A stretch of DNA of 64,000 nt from CAYMYN01 sp964394665 (GCA_964394665.1 CAYMYN010000008.1:73955-137954); one strand, 5' to 3'; shown: positions 36,136 through 45,678, numbered from the stretch's first letter. Notes: generated from the letters alone by a model not told the origin. A program made the numbers and translations.

Positions 36136-38256
36136 TCAGGGCGAAGAAGGCTGCGAGGTCGCGCTGCGCGGGGCCGAGGAGGGTAGTCCCAGGCCGGTGC
36201 GTTGCGTCTCGCCCGTCAGGTTCAGGGGCTCGAGGTCGACGGCCAGGGCCGCCGGACCGTCGAGCTGGAAGTACTCGAGGCGTAGCTCGCGTCGGCCGGC
36301 CTCCAACTCCAGGGTGGCGGAGTCCCGCCGCGCCGGGTGCCAGGTCCAGTCCTCGTAGACCACTTCGCCGTCCACGGAGAGGCGCACCCCGTCATCTGAC
36401 AGGATCGAGAGGCGATACCGTCCCGCTTCGGGCACCACCAGGCGTGCCGTCGCGACCAGGCCGAAGTCGCGCTCCCCGACCCAGTCCCGCGCCGGACCGC
36501 CGCCCCAGGGGTCGCTCCAGCGCGCGACCCGTGCGCGGTAGAGCGGCTCGAACGCCAGCGCGCGCCAAGCTTCGAGATCGCCGCGCGGATCGGTGCGAGC
36601 GTCGAAGCGGAACCAACTCGTGTCCCAGCTCAGGCCCGCGAGCAGCCCCCCGGGCGACCCGCCCTCCGGTCGCGGCGCGCCGCCCTGGAAGTCCCACGGT
36701 CCATGGGGGCCGATCCACAGGCCCCCCAATCCGGGCGGGGCGCCCGCGAGCGGTCCGGGGCGCGCGCCGCCGGCGCGCGGAGGCTCGAAGCGCTGCACCG
36801 CGCGCAACGCCGGGTGGTCCTTGCCCTGGGCTTGGCGCAGGGTCGAGCGCCAGGCTCGCCCGCTGGGCCGCACGCCGTCGGGGCCCGCGAGGGTGGCCCA
36901 CAGGACCTCGGCCGAGGTGGCGGTGCCCTCCTCGGCGCTGAACTCGACGCACTGCACGCCGCGGCGCACGGCCTCGAAGCGATTGCCCGAGGCCGTGAGC
37001 CCGCGCGTGCCCTCGAGCACGAGGTCCTGCAGGTTCTCGCGGAAGAGGTTGTCGACGAGCCAGTGCCCGCCGCCCTCCGTCCCTCCGCCGCGCACCACGA
37101 AGGCCTGGTCGCAGGCCCGCAGGGTATTGCCCACGACCAGGCCCTGGGCGCCGCCCTCGAGCGTGACCCCGGCCGCCGGGACGTCCGCGACCTCGTTCGC
37201 GAAGACCACGAGGTCGCCCGTGCCGACCGCCCGCAGGCCGCCGCCGAGCGCTCCGCCGAGCTCGTTGCCGACGACCCAGGTGCCCGTCGAGCCGTGGTCC
37301 AGGAAGGCCTGGCAGACGGCGTGGGAGAAGTCGTTGCGATAGAAGCGGTTCTCCTCGCAGCCGGGTCGGGCCGGCACGGCTGTGGGTCCGGCGCCGACGT
37401 AGAGAAGCGCCCCATAGCCGCAGCGCGTGGCGCTGTTCCAGGCGAGGGTGTTGCGCGAGGACCCGTCCACCACGAGCAGGGCGGCGGCGGCGAAGCCCTG
37501 CTCCGGGCTGCCCGCCGCGTGGCCGCGCGCGATGTAGTCCAGGCGGTTGGAGACCACCCGGTTGTTCGAGCTGCGCGCCAGCGCCACCCCCCACCCGGAC
37601 AGGAACGAGAGGTCGTTGCCCTCGATCTCGCACTCCTCCGAGCCCAGGAGCAGGATGCCGTTCTGGCCGCCACGCGCGCGGCAGTCGCGCACCCGCACCC
37701 TGGAACTGCCCTCGATCGTGATCGCCGCGCCGTAGCGCGCGAGCCAGTCGAGGGGGTCGGCGAAGGAGGGGTCGAGCAGGTCGGCCGGATCCGCGGCCGA
37801 GGCCGTGCCCCGCAGGCGATCGGCGCGGTAGTCCGTGAAGGAGAGGCCCTCGAGGGTGACGTCGGTCGAGTTGAGCACCACCAGGCACCCCAGGTACCCG
37901 CCCAGCTCGCCCCCGCGCACCGTCACCTGGTCGCAGTCCTCGATCACGATGCCCAGACCGCGCGCCTCCTCGGGCGCCGCTCCGGGGCCCTGACCCAGGA
38001 GGCGCACGCCGCGCAGGTCGAGCTCGATCCCGCGACGCCCCTGGATGCGGATGATGCCCGCGTTGGCCGGATCGGGCCGCAGGTACTCGCCGGGCGCGAT
38101 GCGCACCGAGGTCTCGACCCGGAACGTCCCCTCGGCCGGGAGCCGTGGGGCCTGGGAGGTCTCGGCGACGGCGCCGGAGTCGTTGCCCGGAGCGGCGCAG
38201 GCGCCGAGGAGAAGGCCCAAGAGGGCCGGAGACAGTCGGAGCAGCCGCGCACGCAT
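36136..38256 (-). CDS. Right-handed beta-helix lipoprotein with C-terminal PA14-like domain
   Basis: A 706-residue protein starting with a lipoprotein leader (LLRLSPALLGLLLGACA). Residues about 45-440 are parallel beta-helix repeats (for example GIVIEDCDQVTVRGGELGGY, ITIEGSSRVRVRDCRARG, NRVVSNRLDY), as in carbohydrate-acting pectate-lyase-like proteins. The C-terminal part (about 590-690: PEAGRYRLSILSDDGVRLSV) is PA14-like, a domain that usually binds glycans. A surface carbohydrate-binding or cleaving role is inferred; catalytic residues could not be assigned. The start was set at the ATG that begins the lipoprotein signal. nadA is divergent from it. Confidence 0.75.
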   Translation of the reverse strand: MRARLLRLSPALLGLLLGACAAPGNDSGAVAETSQAPRLPAEGTFRVETSVRIAPGEYLRPDPANAGIIRIQGRRGIELDLRGVRLLGQGPGAAPEEARGLGIVIEDCDQVTVRGGELGGYLGCLVVLNSTDVTLEGLSFTDYRADRLRGTASAADPADLLDPSFADPLDWLARYGAAITIEGSSRVRVRDCRARGGQNGILLLGSEECEIEGNDLSFLSGWGVALARSSNNRVVSNRLDYIARGHAAGSPEQGFAAAALLVVDGSSRNTLAWNSATRCGYGALLYVGAGPTAVPARPGCEENRFYRNDFSHAVCQAFLDHGSTGTWVVGNELGGALGGGLRAVGTGDLVVFANEVADVPAAGVTLEGGAQGLVVGNTLRACDQAFVVRGGGTEGGGHWLVDNLFRENLQDLVLEGTRGLTASGNRFEAVRRGVQCVEFSAEEGTATSAEVLWATLAGPDGVRPSGRAWRSTLRQAQGKDHPALRAVQRFEPPRAGGARPGPLAGAPPGLGGLWIGPHGPWDFQGGAPRPEGGSPGGLLAGLSWDTSWFRFDARTDPRGDLEAWRALAFEPLYRARVARWSDPWGGGPARDWVGERDFGLVATARLVVPEAGRYRLSILSDDGVRLSVDGEVVYEDWTWHPARRDSATLELEAGRRELRLEYFQLDGPAALAVDLEPLNLTGETQRTGLGLPSSAPRSATSQPSSP

Positions 38257-38371
38257 GGTCGTCCCGTGGATCGTCCGCCGCGCCCTCCGCGCCCAAGCGG
38301 AGGGGTTCCAAAAGGCCGGCCCCGGCCCCAGGATCGGCACTCACCCCCCCCACCGCTATCCTCGGAGCCCC

Positions 38372-39730
38372 GTGAACCCCGTCCAATCCTCCGCTCCGAC
38401 CCCCACGGCGCCCCTGCGCCCCTCGGGCATCCGCCTCGAGCCCGGCATCCCGATCTGCCAGACGGACCTGCCGCTCGACTGGTACCCCGAGGAGCTCGTG
38501 CCCTACGCGCGCGAGTACCTGGCCCTCCCCGACCGCAACCCCGAGACGGTTCTGCCCTGGCTCGACGGTTACGTGCGGCCAGCGCTGGAGCACTTCGGGG
38601 ACTCGCTCCTGCTGCTCGCCCACTACTACATGGGCGGCGAGATCGTGAAGCTCGTCGAGCGCTACGGCGGGCACGTGGCCGACAGCTACGCGCTCGCGCT
38701 GCAGGCCGCGCGCAACCCCGAGAAGAAGGTCATCGTCGAGTCGGCGGTGCACTTCATGGCCGAGTCGATCGCGCTGCTCGCCAACCCCGACCAGGCGGTC
38801 TGGATCACCAACCCCAAGGCCGGCTGCACGATGGAGATGCTGGCCCGCGACTGGATGGTGCTGCCGATCGCGGAGCAACTGCTCGAGCGCTACGACGGCG
38901 AGCTCGTGGTCGTGGCCTACATGAACACCTCCGGCCGCCTGAAGGCGCTCGCCGGGCGCACGGGCGGCGCGGTGTGCACGAGCTCCAACGCGCACAAGGT
39001 GCTCGACCGGGCCCGCTCCCAGGGCAAGCGCGTCCTCTTCATCCCCGACAAACACCTGGGCCGCAACACGGCCGCGCGCCTCTCGATGGACCTCTCGCGC
39101 GTCGTCGACCTGGCCGATCCGACGCTCTCGGGTGGGCGCCTGCGTTTCGACGACAGCCTGTGCGCGGGGGGGCTCTCCGCGCTCGACCGCGCCGAGCTGA
39201 TCCTGTGGGGCAGCTATTGCGGCGTGCACACCGTGTTCACCCCCGCCCACGTGGCCTGGTGGAAGGCGCGCGGCTGGCGCGTGCTCGTGCACCCCGAGTC
39301 GCCCTACGAAGTCGTGGAGGCCGCCGACGGCGCGGGCAGCACGGCCTACCTGTGGGACGCTGTCATGGACGCGCCCGCCGGGACGCGCATCGCGATCGGC
39401 ACCGAAGCCCACTTCGTGCGCAACGCCCGCGATCAGGCGCGCCTGCGTGGGGTCGAGGTCGCGCACCTCGCCGACGTGCCCGAGTTGCGCACCGCCGGCT
39501 GCGGCTGCGCGACCATGAGCCGCAACGACCCGCCGCACCTCGCGGGCGTGCTCGACCTCCTGCGCCGCGGCGAGATCTCCGAGCAGTTCCGCGTCCTGCC
39601 CGGCGACCAGGTCGACGAGGCCACGGGCGAACGCGATCGCCTACCCTCGGACGAACGCGCCCAACTCGCCCGCGAGGCGCGCCTCGCGCTCGAACGCATG
39701 GTCGAGATCACCGACGGCCGCGGCGTCTGA
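38372..39730 (+). CDS. nadA: Quinolinate synthase
   Basis: A 452-residue 4Fe-4S enzyme condensing iminoaspartate and dihydroxyacetone phosphate to quinolinate for NAD synthesis. Conserved pieces include LLAHYYMGGEIV, NPKAGCTMEML (first cluster Cys), YMNTSGRLKA, CTSSNAHKVL, FIPDKHLGRNT, LWGSYCGVHTVF (second Cys), TEAHFVRNA and TAGCGCATMSRND (third Cys). It is longer than E. coli NadA (347), with extra N- and C-terminal sequence, as in some other phyla. The GTG at 38372 is the best start because the frame upstream overlaps the promoter region of the divergent gene. nadB and nadC are not in the window. Confidence 0.93.
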   Translation: MNPVQSSAPTPTAPLRPSGIRLEPGIPICQTDLPLDWYPEELVPYAREYLALPDRNPETVLPWLDGYVRPALEHFGDSLLLLAHYYMGGEIVKLVERYGGHVADSYALALQAARNPEKKVIVESAVHFMAESIALLANPDQAVWITNPKAGCTMEMLARDWMVLPIAEQLLERYDGELVVVAYMNTSGRLKALAGRTGGAVCTSSNAHKVLDRARSQGKRVLFIPDKHLGRNTAARLSMDLSRVVDLADPTLSGGRLRFDDSLCAGGLSALDRAELILWGSYCGVHTVFTPAHVAWWKARGWRVLVHPESPYEVVEAADGAGSTAYLWDAVMDAPAGTRIAIGTEAHFVRNARDQARLRGVEVAHLADVPELRTAGCGCATMSRNDPPHLAGVLDLLRRGEISEQFRVLPGDQVDEATGERDRLPSDERAQLAREARLALERMVEITDGRGV

Positions 39731-39745
39731 ACCCGCGGGATCGGT

Positions 39746-40492
39746 TCAGCCGAGCTCCGCGAGCATGCGGGCGTGCCACTCCGCCAGGCTGGCTTCGACG
39801 AAGTAGACGCGGTTCTCGCCGACCACCGTCTGTCCGGGCTGCACGGCCCCGAACGCCGTCGCGGCGTGGATGCAGGAGTACTCGCGGTTGTGGAAGAGGA
39901 ACAGGCCGGGCTCGGAGACCGTCGCGACCCAACGGCTCCCATCGCGCGAGGCGATCGCGATCCACGGCTCGGGGCGCACCGCCGGCGTGGCGCCGAAGTT
40001 GTCGACGAAGGGCAGCTCGGCGAGGGTGGGACCGCCCTCGACGAGGTAGCCCTGGATCGTGGGTCGCGGGCCGTGGACGCGCGGCAGCTCCACCAGGCGC
40101 CGGAACTCGCCGCCGACCCGCACCCAGTGGCGCAACCCATCGTGGTCTCGGACCGTCGGTGCGTGGCCGCACTGCAGGCAGTTGAACGCCATCGACTGGT
40201 CCCAGGGGCGATCGCCGAGATTCGTCAGGGCGAAGCGCGCCCGGATCCGGTCCTCGCTGGGGGTGAAGAGGATCTCGAAGCGCAGCACTCCGTTCCGCCC
40301 GCCACGGCAGCGCAGCTCGCCGCTGGGGAGCGCGATCCACTGCCAGTCGAACTGGGTGAAGTGGATCGGCGTCGCGGCGCTCCCGATGGCCTCGGGGTAG
40401 GCCAAGGCGAACCGTTCGCCGGGGAAGGCCGGGACGTCCACCACGTGGCAGAGCATCAGCTGCGGATCGGGCACGAGCCGTAAGTCCGCCAT
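39746..40492 (-). CDS. Uncharacterised beta-rich protein coupled to an FGE-like gene
   Basis: A 248-residue protein I do not recognise. It lacks a signal peptide and is rich in predicted strands, with conserved-looking pieces HFTQFDWQWIALPSGELRCR, MAFNCLQCGHAPTVRD and FGAVQPGQTVVGENRVYF. The two nearby cysteines in NCLQCGH could bind a metal or be redox active. Its ATG lies one nucleotide after the stop of the FGE-like gene, so the pair is almost surely an operon. The pairing suggests joint action, but no function can be inferred further. It ends convergently with nadA. Confidence 0.6.
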   Translation of the reverse strand: MADLRLVPDPQLMLCHVVDVPAFPGERFALAYPEAIGSAATPIHFTQFDWQWIALPSGELRCRGGRNGVLRFEILFTPSEDRIRARFALTNLGDRPWDQSMAFNCLQCGHAPTVRDHDGLRHWVRVGGEFRRLVELPRVHGPRPTIQGYLVEGGPTLAELPFVDNFGATPAVRPEPWIAIASRDGSRWVATVSEPGLFLFHNREYSCIHAATAFGAVQPGQTVVGENRVYFVEASLAEWHARMLAELG

Positions 40493-40493
40493 C

Positions 40494-41267
40494 TCACACC
40501 TCCCTCGCGCAACGGAACCCGATGTAGGCCTGGCGGTTGTTCGCGGCGCCGCTCTGACCCCGCGCGGCGCAGCGCAGATCGAGGACCGCGGCCGTGAGCC
40601 AGCTCCCACCCTTGATGTGGGCGCTGAACGGGCTGGGTCCGTCCTCGCACCACTCCGCGGCGTTGCCGATGAGGTCGAGCACCCCGAAGGGGCTCGCGCC
40701 CAGGGGGTGGGCGTCGACGCGCGTCAGGCCCGCGGGGGGCTGGATCGTCCCCCGGTCGTGGTTGCACGCATCCGGCTCGAACCGATCGCCCCAGGGGAAC
40801 AGGCGCGGGTCCACTCCGCGCGCGGCCTTTTCCCACTCGATCACCGTCGGCAGGCGTCCCCCATCCCAGGCGGCGAAGGCCCGGGCGTCCTCGCGGTTCA
40901 CGTGCACCACCGGGTGCTCGAGACACTCCGGCGCGGGCACCGACCCGCCCCAATCCGCGGGCGTGGGGTACCCGGTCGCCCGACAGAACCGGGCGTAGCG
41001 CCGGTTGGTGACCGGGAATCGGTCGATGCGGAAAGCCGCCACGTGGACCTGCTGGAGGGGAGCCTCGTGCTGCAGCCAGGCAGGGTGGTACCCCGCGCGG
41101 CCCGCGAGCTCGGCCACCTGGGCCGGGGAGGTCCCCAGGTAGCACGGGCCGGCCGGGATCAGCACGTCATCGCCCGGCGCGGCCGCCCCGGCGAGCGGGA
41201 CGAGGACCAGCGCGGCACCAGCCGCGGCCGAGACGACGAGCACGTCACGGCGGTTCGGAGCATCCAT
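40494..41267 (-). CDS. Formylglycine-generating-enzyme (SUMF1)-like protein with a Tat-type leader
   Basis: A 257-residue FGE-sulfatase-domain protein. The N-terminus NRRDVLVVSAAAGAALVLVP has a twin-arginine pattern with a hydrophobic run. The domain is recognised from FRIDRFPVTNRRYARFC, GGRLPTVIEWEKAARG, LFPWGDRFEP, DLIGNAAEWCEDG, IKGGSWL and YIGFRCAREV. FGE enzymes convert cysteine to formylglycine in sulfatases, but many bacterial relatives serve other roles. No sulfatase gene is present here. The copper-binding cysteines of true FGE were not clearly placed, so activity is uncertain. It is tightly followed by a 248-residue unknown. Confidence 0.82.
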   Translation of the reverse strand: MDAPNRRDVLVVSAAAGAALVLVPLAGAAAPGDDVLIPAGPCYLGTSPAQVAELAGRAGYHPAWLQHEAPLQQVHVAAFRIDRFPVTNRRYARFCRATGYPTPADWGGSVPAPECLEHPVVHVNREDARAFAAWDGGRLPTVIEWEKAARGVDPRLFPWGDRFEPDACNHDRGTIQPPAGLTRVDAHPLGASPFGVLDLIGNAAEWCEDGPSPFSAHIKGGSWLTAAVLDLRCAARGQSGAANNRQAYIGFRCAREV

Positions 41268-41392
41268 GTCGCACCTCCAGCGGAAGGTGCCCAGCATGGC
41301 GGCCCCGGGTCGGCCGGACGACACGGCCCTGGACGTACGGCGGTCCGAATCTGAGCGCAGGCGGGCGCGATCGTGCCGCGCGTGGCCGGCGC

Positions 41393-41962
41393 TCAGCCGC
41401 GTTCGACGTCCCAGACCTGGGCGCCGAAGTGGTCCCAGGGGAGGCGGCCCTCGTCGCAGTCCGATCCGACCGAGAACTGCACGTCGACGAAGTAGACGAT
41501 CACCGAGGGCGTCGCGGGGCGCAGGTTCTTGCAGCCGTGGGCCACTCCGGGCGGGATCCGCACCAGGCGCGAGTTGCCGTCGCCCAGCACCATCCGCACG
41601 AGCTTGCCCTCGGTGGGCGACCCCCGGCGCACGTCCCCGAGCACGAGCAGCAGCTTGTCGCTGGGCGGCACGTACCACACGTCGGTCTGGCGGTGGTGCA
41701 GGTGGAAGGCCTTGATCGCCAAGGGCTCGACCACGCTGTAGTTGACCTGGCGCACCTCGAAGCCCGGGAGGTCCTTGTGCCGGCCGCCGTCGAGGCGACC
41801 CAGCTCGGTCATCGCGCCGCCGTCGTCGTTGAAGCGCCGCAGTTGGACGAGCTCGACGCCCTCGATGCCGACCTTCGGGGAGTAGTCCTGGTACTGGAAG
41901 GAGCGCCGGGCCTCGTCGTTGATCAGTCGCGCGCGCTCGGCGTCGGTGCGGGGGGTGTCCAT
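41393..41962 (-). CDS. dTDP-4-dehydrorhamnose 3,5-epimerase-like cupin
   Basis: A 189-residue RmlC-like cupin. Blocks seen are KAFHLHHRQTDVWYVP, LLLVLGDVRRGSPTEGKLVR and LVRIPPGVAHGCKNL, the last two lining up with the RmlC core. True RmlC ends in a Tyr/Asp arrangement that I could not confirm, so a different sugar-nucleotide epimerase or isomerase is possible. A family-2 glycosyltransferase gene lies upstream on the same strand 168 nt away, hinting at cell-surface glycan synthesis. Confidence 0.75.
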   Translation of the reverse strand: MDTPRTDAERARLINDEARRSFQYQDYSPKVGIEGVELVQLRRFNDDGGAMTELGRLDGGRHKDLPGFEVRQVNYSVVEPLAIKAFHLHHRQTDVWYVPPSDKLLLVLGDVRRGSPTEGKLVRMVLGDGNSRLVRIPPGVAHGCKNLRPATPSVIVYFVDVQFSVGSDCDEGRLPWDHFGAQVWDVERG

Positions 41963-42129
41963 GGGGAGGTTCTGCGTTCGTCGGGCCGACCACCGTACGG
42001 GCGCGGGATCGCGCCGGCAATCTCCCCCATCGGCCCGGGTGCGCTCCGCGCTGGACCCGCGTTCCACCCGCCACCGAACCCGCGCGGCGATCCCGCCGCG
42101 GGACGGGTCCTCCGAGCGATGCCGCGCGA

Positions 42130-43086
42130 TCAGCGCCACAGACGGCTCGCGCCGGGCTGGATCGCCGCGGCCGTGACGCGCCGCCCACCCAGGCCGTGCA
42201 GGGTGCCCTTGGCCTTGGCCAGGACGGCCCGTGCCCGGCCGCGCGGCAGGGCGGCGAGCCATACGAGCGGCAGGCTCAGGACGTCGCAGGCGAGGAAGCT
42301 CGCCCAGCGCGCCGGCGTGCCGTGGCGGCGCAGGAACCAGATCGCGTTCACCGCGGTCATGTACTTGCGCCGCGCGCTGTACCCGCCGCCGGTCGAGCGC
42401 GAGAGGGCGTGCAGGCAGCTCGCCGCGCCCACCACGCGCACGCCGAAGCCGGCGGCCCGCGCGCGCAGGCACAGGTCGACGTCCTCCATGTAGGCGAAGT
42501 AGGCGGCGTCGAAGAGCTCCGTCGCGGCGAGCGCCTCGCGCGTGGCGAGCAACGCGCAGCCCGCCACGTAGTCGACCTCGCGTTCGGCCTGCCACTCCGG
42601 CCCGTCGGGCCGGCCGTGGCCGCGCAGCACGGAGAGGTTCACGCGCCAAGTCAGCGTCCCGCCCGCGCTCCAGACCGTGGCGGGGTCGTGCTCGTAGAGC
42701 ACCCGCGGGCCGACGATGCCCGTCTTGGGCGCGCGCGCCAGGGAGTCCAGCAGCGGCGCCAGCAGCGGCGGGCACAGCACGACGTCGTTGTTCACGAAGA
42801 ACACCGCCCGCGCCCCGGCCGCGAGGGCCAACCGCGCGCCGGCGTTCGCGCCCTCGCCGAACCCGCGGTTCTCGCCGTGACGCACGAAGCGCAGGCGCGG
42901 GAAACGCGCCTCGACCGCCTCGAGGGATCCGTCGCGCGAGCCGTTGTCGACGAAGACCACCCGTTCGGGCTCGAAGCCGTCCGCCAGCAGGCTCGCGATG
43001 CAGGTCGCGTTGGCCTCGCCGCCGTTCCAGTTCACGACGACGGCGAAGACCTGCGCGGGGCCGATGCGGCCCGCCTCAAGAGCCAT
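42130..43086 (-). CDS. Family 2 glycosyltransferase (rhamnosyltransferase-like)
   Basis: A 318-residue GT-A-fold enzyme. It shows the start VFAVVVNWNGGEA, the UDP/dTDP-sugar site VVFVDNGSRDGS, RHGENRGFGEGANAG, the metal-binding VFFVNNDVVL (D-x-D-like NND), and FDAAYFAYMEDVDLCLRARA. This pattern is typical of WcaA/rhamnosyltransferase-like GT2 enzymes that extend surface polysaccharides. A C-terminal amphipathic or hydrophobic part (FLACDVLSLPLVWLAAL) suggests membrane contact. Its start overlaps the xseA stop by 11 nt, making it the last gene of a seven-gene run. Confidence 0.92.
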   Translation of the reverse strand: MALEAGRIGPAQVFAVVVNWNGGEANATCIASLLADGFEPERVVFVDNGSRDGSLEAVEARFPRLRFVRHGENRGFGEGANAGARLALAAGARAVFFVNNDVVLCPPLLAPLLDSLARAPKTGIVGPRVLYEHDPATVWSAGGTLTWRVNLSVLRGHGRPDGPEWQAEREVDYVAGCALLATREALAATELFDAAYFAYMEDVDLCLRARAAGFGVRVVGAASCLHALSRSTGGGYSARRKYMTAVNAIWFLRRHGTPARWASFLACDVLSLPLVWLAALPRGRARAVLAKAKGTLHGLGGRRVTAAAIQPGASRLWR

Positions 43087-44503
43087 CGGCGGGCTCCCCG
43101 TCGCGCCGCGCGCGCACCGCCTCGACCCGCGACTCGAGGGCGCCCCGCGCCAGATAGGTCAGGGTCCGCTCGCCCTCCGTGACCGCGGCGGCGTCGAGCA
43201 ACGGCTCGCCGCTCTCCGCGCGCAGGGTGATCGAGTAGCCGCGTTCGAGGACGCGGAAGGGCGAGGTCGTCTCGAGGCTGCGCTCGGCGAGGTCGAGCCG
43301 CCGCGCGCGCGCCGTCTGGAGGTCCTGGAGCGGCCTCCCCAAGCGCAGCGCGAGGGCGCCGAGGCGCTCGTCGAGGCGCTCGAGGCGCGCCCCAGGGCTC
43401 TGCGAGCGCAGGCGCGCGGAGAGGGTCTCCAAGCGTCGCTCGCGCCGTTCGAGCTGCGCCGCGGCCGCCAGGCGCAGGCGCGCCCCCGCGGCCTGCAGAC
43501 GGTCGGCTCGGCGCTCGAGCAGGCGCCGCGGGTCGCGCACCGCCGGCGCCGCCGCGAGTCGCGCCAGGAGCGACTCACGCCGCTCGAGGTGCCGGTCGAT
43601 CGCCGCCCCCAGGTACCCCAGGAGGCGCGCCATGCGCGCCGTGAGCTCGGCGCGATCGGGGATCGCGAGGCGGGCCGCGTCGGTGGGCGTGTGGGCGCGC
43701 CAGTCCGCGACGAGGTCGGCCAGGGTCGTGTCGCTCTCGTGCCCGACGCCGCTGATGACCGGGACCCCGGCGGCCCAGATGGCCTCGGCGACGGGCAGCT
43801 CGTTGAAGGCCCACAGGTCCTCCAGCGATCCCCCACCGCGGCACACACAGATCAGGTCCACGCCGCTGCGCTCGAGGCGCGCCAGGGCGGCGGCGATCTC
43901 CTGGGCCGCGCCGGCGCCCTGCACGGCGCTGTGGACCAGGCGCAGCGGGTACCCGGGCCAGCGCTGGCTGCGGGTCTTCAGGAAGTCGCGCAGGGCGGCG
44001 CCGTCGCGGCTGGTGACCAGGCCCACGACGCGCGGGAAACGGGGCAAGGGCCGCTTGCGATCGAACCAACCCTGGGCCGCGAGCCGTTTCTTGAGCTCCT
44101 CGAGCTGCACGAGCAGCGCCCCCAGGCCGCGCTGCTCCACGCGCTCGACGATCAGCGTGTAGGTGCCCCGCGGCGGATAGACGTCGAGGCTGCCGTGCAC
44201 GACGACCTCCGCGCCCTCCGTCGGCTGGGTGAGCAGCGCCCGCGCGGCCTGGCTGCGCCACACCACGCAGTGCACCAGGCTCTCCATGCCGGGAGTCGTG
44301 TCCTTGAGGTCGAAGTAGACGTGACCCGAGGCGGGCCGCCGCAGGCTGGAGAGCTCACCCTGCACGGCCACGCGCCCGATGGCCTTCAGGCTGCGGTCGA
44401 TGCGCAGGCACAGATCGCGCACCGAGAGCACGGCCGCGCCCGACCCGCGCTCCGCGCTGGAGCGCTCCGCGTTCTCGAAGTCGAAGCGTCCCGTGCCGGC
44501 CAT
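43076..44503 (-). CDS. xseA: Exodeoxyribonuclease VII large subunit
   Basis: A 475-residue subunit. An N-terminal OB-fold (VAVQGELSSLRRPASGHVYF, then DLKDTT) is followed by the catalytic region VVGLVTSRDGAALRDFLKT, ICVCRGGGSLEDLWAFNE and VISGVGHESDTTLADLVAD. A long coiled coil (about 290-400) and the C-terminal LERGYSITL complete it. ExoVII degrades single-stranded DNA with XseB, whose gene is not visible nearby. The start ATG gives an N-terminus of 25 residues before the OB-fold. It is embedded in an operon with unrelated genes. Confidence 0.95.
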   Translation of the reverse strand: MAGTGRFDFENAERSSAERGSGAAVLSVRDLCLRIDRSLKAIGRVAVQGELSSLRRPASGHVYFDLKDTTPGMESLVHCVVWRSQAARALLTQPTEGAEVVVHGSLDVYPPRGTYTLIVERVEQRGLGALLVQLEELKKRLAAQGWFDRKRPLPRFPRVVGLVTSRDGAALRDFLKTRSQRWPGYPLRLVHSAVQGAGAAQEIAAALARLERSGVDLICVCRGGGSLEDLWAFNELPVAEAIWAAGVPVISGVGHESDTTLADLVADWRAHTPTDAARLAIPDRAELTARMARLLGYLGAAIDRHLERRESLLARLAAAPAVRDPRRLLERRADRLQAAGARLRLAAAAQLERRERRLETLSARLRSQSPGARLERLDERLGALALRLGRPLQDLQTARARRLDLAERSLETTSPFRVLERGYSITLRAESGEPLLDAAAVTEGERTLTYLARGALESRVEAVRARRDGEPADGS

Positions 44504-44514
44504 GGGGCGCGGTT

Positions 44515-45678
44515 CTAGCGCGCGGCGCGGGCCCTTCCAAGGGCGGCGGGCGGGGCGTCGACCAGGCCCGGCAGGCCCGCGGCGCGCCAGGCCTCGGGAT
44601 CGGCCCGCGGCAGGTAGATGCGATAGCGGCCGTCGAGGAAGGGCAGCTTGTTGCCCTCCGCGAGTTGGGCGCCGTCCTCGAGCAGGAGTTGCACGCTGCC
44701 CTCCTCGATCCGGATGCGCAATCGATCGGCGGTCACCTGGCGCAGGATCGCGCGCCCCTCGCGGCGCTCGAGCCAGACCTCGCGCAGCTCTCCCCCGACC
44801 ACGCCGCCCAGCGCGCGCAGGCGCCAGGTCCCGCCCAGGGGCTCGCGCTCGAGCAGTTCGTTGAGGGCCAGGCGCAGGCCCAGGAGGTCCCACAGCCCGT
44901 CGTCGCGCTCGCCTCCCAGCTCGCTGGGGCGGAAGAGCTCGGGCAGGGCCCGGATCCAGGGCTCGGGATCGACGCGGCCCAGGTGGATGCGCCGCACGCC
45001 GCCGCGCTCCGCATCGGGGGGCGCGCCCTCGAAGGCTCTCCGTCGGCCGGCGGAGCGCTCGAAGCCCTCCTCGAGCACCAGGCTGAGCGTGCGCGCCGAA
45101 CGGCTGCCCTCGAGGCGCAGGCGCTCGGCCACCAGGCTGCCGGTGGATCGGCCGCGCGCATCGATCGAGCGCAGCACGACCGGCCCCACGGCGCCCCCCG
45201 CGACGCGGCCCGACTCGAGCAGCTCGAGGCTGTCGATGCCCTCCAGCGCGAGCAACGAACGCAGCGCGACGAAGACCTCGCGGTCGCGTTCGCTGCGTCC
45301 GGCGTCGCCGGCGCCGCGCGTGCCGCCCTCCAGCAGCAGGAGCTCGAGTTCCTCGGCCGGCACCTGGGGCCGGAAGATCAGCTCCGCCGGAAGGCCGGCG
45401 GGGGTCAGCCCCGCGAAGAGGCGCGTGTAGGAGAGCCACTCGCGCTCGCGGGCCAGGCGCTCCTCGGCGCCCGCCGTCAGCTCGCGCTCGAGGTCGGCGA
45501 TGCGCAGGCGCAGCGCGCTTTCGACCGTCGCGCGCGCGGCGCGTTCGTCCTCGAGCGCCCGCTCGAGCTCCGCGACCCGGCGGCGCAGGGCCTCGAGCTC
45601 CCCATCCCACGCGCCCCACGCGGCGCCCAGGGCCACGATCAGGCACAGGGCCGGACGTCGGAGGCTAGAGATCTTCAT
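44515..45678 (-). CDS. Membrane-anchored coiled-coil protein of unknown function
   Basis: A 387-residue protein. A short N-terminal hydrophobic segment (ALCLIVALGAAWGAW) acts as signal anchor or signal peptide. A coiled coil follows (about 28-80, LEALRRRVAELERALEDERA). The rest is mixed alpha/beta with Leu/Arg/Glu bias and no motif I recognise (GVRRIHLGRVDPEPWIRALP, KLPFLDGRYRIYLPRADPEA). It overlaps the upstream 299-residue gene by 14 nt and precedes xseA by 11 nt, so it belongs to the pabB-xseA run. Confidence 0.6.
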   Translation of the reverse strand: MKISSLRRPALCLIVALGAAWGAWDGELEALRRRVAELERALEDERAARATVESALRLRIADLERELTAGAEERLAREREWLSYTRLFAGLTPAGLPAELIFRPQVPAEELELLLLEGGTRGAGDAGRSERDREVFVALRSLLALEGIDSLELLESGRVAGGAVGPVVLRSIDARGRSTGSLVAERLRLEGSRSARTLSLVLEEGFERSAGRRRAFEGAPPDAERGGVRRIHLGRVDPEPWIRALPELFRPSELGGERDDGLWDLLGLRLALNELLEREPLGGTWRLRALGGVVGGELREVWLERREGRAILRQVTADRLRIRIEEGSVQLLLEDGAQLAEGNKLPFLDGRYRIYLPRADPEAWRAAGLPGLVDAPPAALGRARAAR

